Shown here in pieces: positions 63,398-64,000 of a stretch of DNA of 64,000 nucleotides (position 1 is its first letter; every line of letters begins with the position of its first letter). Below the pieces are notes generated by a model, which saw only the letters and a list, made by a program, of their open reading frames with translations, was not told the origin of the DNA and did not search any database. The position numbers and the translations under genes are program-made. The DNA comes from Pseudalgibacter ostreae (GTDB lineage Bacteria > Bacteroidota > Bacteroidia > Flavobacteriales > Flavobacteriaceae). The stretch lies in NCBI RefSeq assembly GCF_042427585.1, contig NZ_JBHMFC010000074.1:131647-195646 (forward strand), written 5' to 3'.

Positions 63398-63925
63398 ATG
63401 AATTTGGACTTTCAATTGAACTTATTACCTACTCAATCTGATTTAAAAAAAATTGAAAAATGGTTAATTGAGGAAGACAAAACATCTGGAAAAGGCTTTT
63501 ATTGCAATTGGACAATTATAGAAAAATCATTTAGAAATAAGGAGTTTATAACTTTAAATTATAATAATTTCCCAATCGGATTTTTAGTTTGGAGCAAAGG
63601 AGAAATTTATGCCGAAATTGACATAATGGAGATTAAACCTGAAAATCGAAATAGCGGAATTGGAAAATATTTCTTTAACCAAATTGCTGATTATTTTAAA
63701 GAAAAAGGGTTTTTAGCTATTAAATTATTTTGCTCACCAAAAGAATCAGAAAAATTTTGGAAAAAAATGGATTTTATCAAATTTCCTGACATAGGATACT
63801 CTGAATCTGATTTGACTTACTATAAACCATTAATCGAAATTCAACAAACAACAAAAAACGATTCAGATAACAAAATCGAATTATGGAACGTTGAACCTGT
63901 TTTGACCCCTATAAAACAAGAGTAA
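63398..63925 (+). CDS. GNAT-family N-acetyltransferase
   Basis: 175 aa from the ATG at 63398. An in-frame GTG at 63368 would add 10 residues with no family support. GNAT motif A is visible as IDIMEIKPENRNSGIGKYFFNQI (the R/Q-x-x-G-x-G/A acetyl-CoA loop RNSGIG), followed by KGFLAIKLFCSPKESEKFW. Substrate unknown. It lies downstream of rsmG by about 80 nt and looks like a single gene. Confidence 0.85.
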   Translation: MNLDFQLNLLPTQSDLKKIEKWLIEEDKTSGKGFYCNWTIIEKSFRNKEFITLNYNNFPIGFLVWSKGEIYAEIDIMEIKPENRNSGIGKYFFNQIADYFKEKGFLAIKLFCSPKESEKFWKKMDFIKFPDIGYSESDLTYYKPLIEIQQTTKNDSDNKIELWNVEPVLTPIKQE

Positions 63926-63949
63926 TCTTTTAAATTTCGATTATTAATT

Positions 63950-64000
63950 ATGCGTTTAATTTTCTCATTATTATTAGCTGTTTATCAGCGTTCCATTTTT
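63950..64000 (+). CDS. Possible gene start cut by window edge
   Basis: ATG at 63950 opens 17 codons (MRLIFSLLLAVYQRSIF) with a hydrophobic start that could be a membrane segment. It continues past the window and cannot be identified. Confidence 0.3.
   Translation, partial: MRLIFSLLLAVYQRSIF

Noticed and set aside
1..64000. tRNA, rRNA, CRISPR or insertion sequence
   Set aside because: No clover-leaf tRNA, no repeat-spacer array and no transposase gene or terminal inverted repeats were seen in any gap.

Overview
The window comes from a member of the Bacteroidota, almost certainly a marine or algae-associated Flavobacteriaceae. Evidence: low GC, SusC/SusD pairs with hybrid two-component regulators, gliding and type IX secretion genes (gldB, gldC, porT), Bacteroidota-type promoter boxes (TAnnTTTG), and frequent lipoprotein signals. 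No rRNA, tRNA, CRISPR array, insertion sequence or prophage was seen, and no gene-free stretch exceeds about 300 bases.

Region 1 (1-6154) is the edge of one polysaccharide utilization locus (PUL): a SusC-like receptor cut by the window start, a GH88 unsaturated glucuronyl hydrolase, and a divergent hybrid two-component system (HTCS) regulator.

Region 2 (6184-34703) is a complete second PUL built as two divergent operons from a 258-bp control region at 28611-28868. The minus operon (about 22 kb, ten genes) encodes SusC, SusD, an unassigned GH115/GH67-like protein, GH92, GH29, GH3 with PA14, a second GH29, an alpha/beta-hydrolase fused to a PI-PLC-like domain, a metallophosphoesterase lipoprotein and its own HTCS. 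The plus operon encodes a double DUF1080 (3-keto-glycoside hydrolase type) lipoprotein, two Tat-exported Gfo/Idh/MocA oxidoreductases and a GH78-like alpha-L-rhamnosidase. The control region holds two pairs of TCCAT direct repeats, each with a 21-bp period and each 21 nt from a -7-like box, pointing toward the two operons. This is a strong candidate for the operator of the PUL's HTCS. Alpha-mannosidase, fucosidases, a possible alpha-glucuronidase, a PI-PLC-like domain and a phosphoesterase suggest a glycan or glycolipid that may carry (inositol) phosphate. That substrate is inference.

Region 3 (34945-49555) is core housekeeping: der, era, an FKBP isomerase, an SMP-30 lactonase, dnaG (zinc ligands replaced), an orphan NarL-type regulator with Asp replaced by Glu, nadE, gldB-gldC, porT, menG/ubiE and the trkA-trkH potassium uptake system.

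Region 4 (49828-59921) is a minus-strand run of small envelope and stress proteins: a small lipoprotein, DUF1328, two PA2169-type four-helix proteins, YtxH, a holin-like protein, an lmo0937-type protein, CsbD and Dps. It also carries a regulatory operon (AI-2E family transporter, AraC regulator, CheY-like regulator, CHASE3/PAS histidine kinase). It looks like a general stress regulon.

Region 5 (60156-64000) holds an aminotransferase, a fatty acid desaturase, rsmG and a GNAT acetyltransferase.
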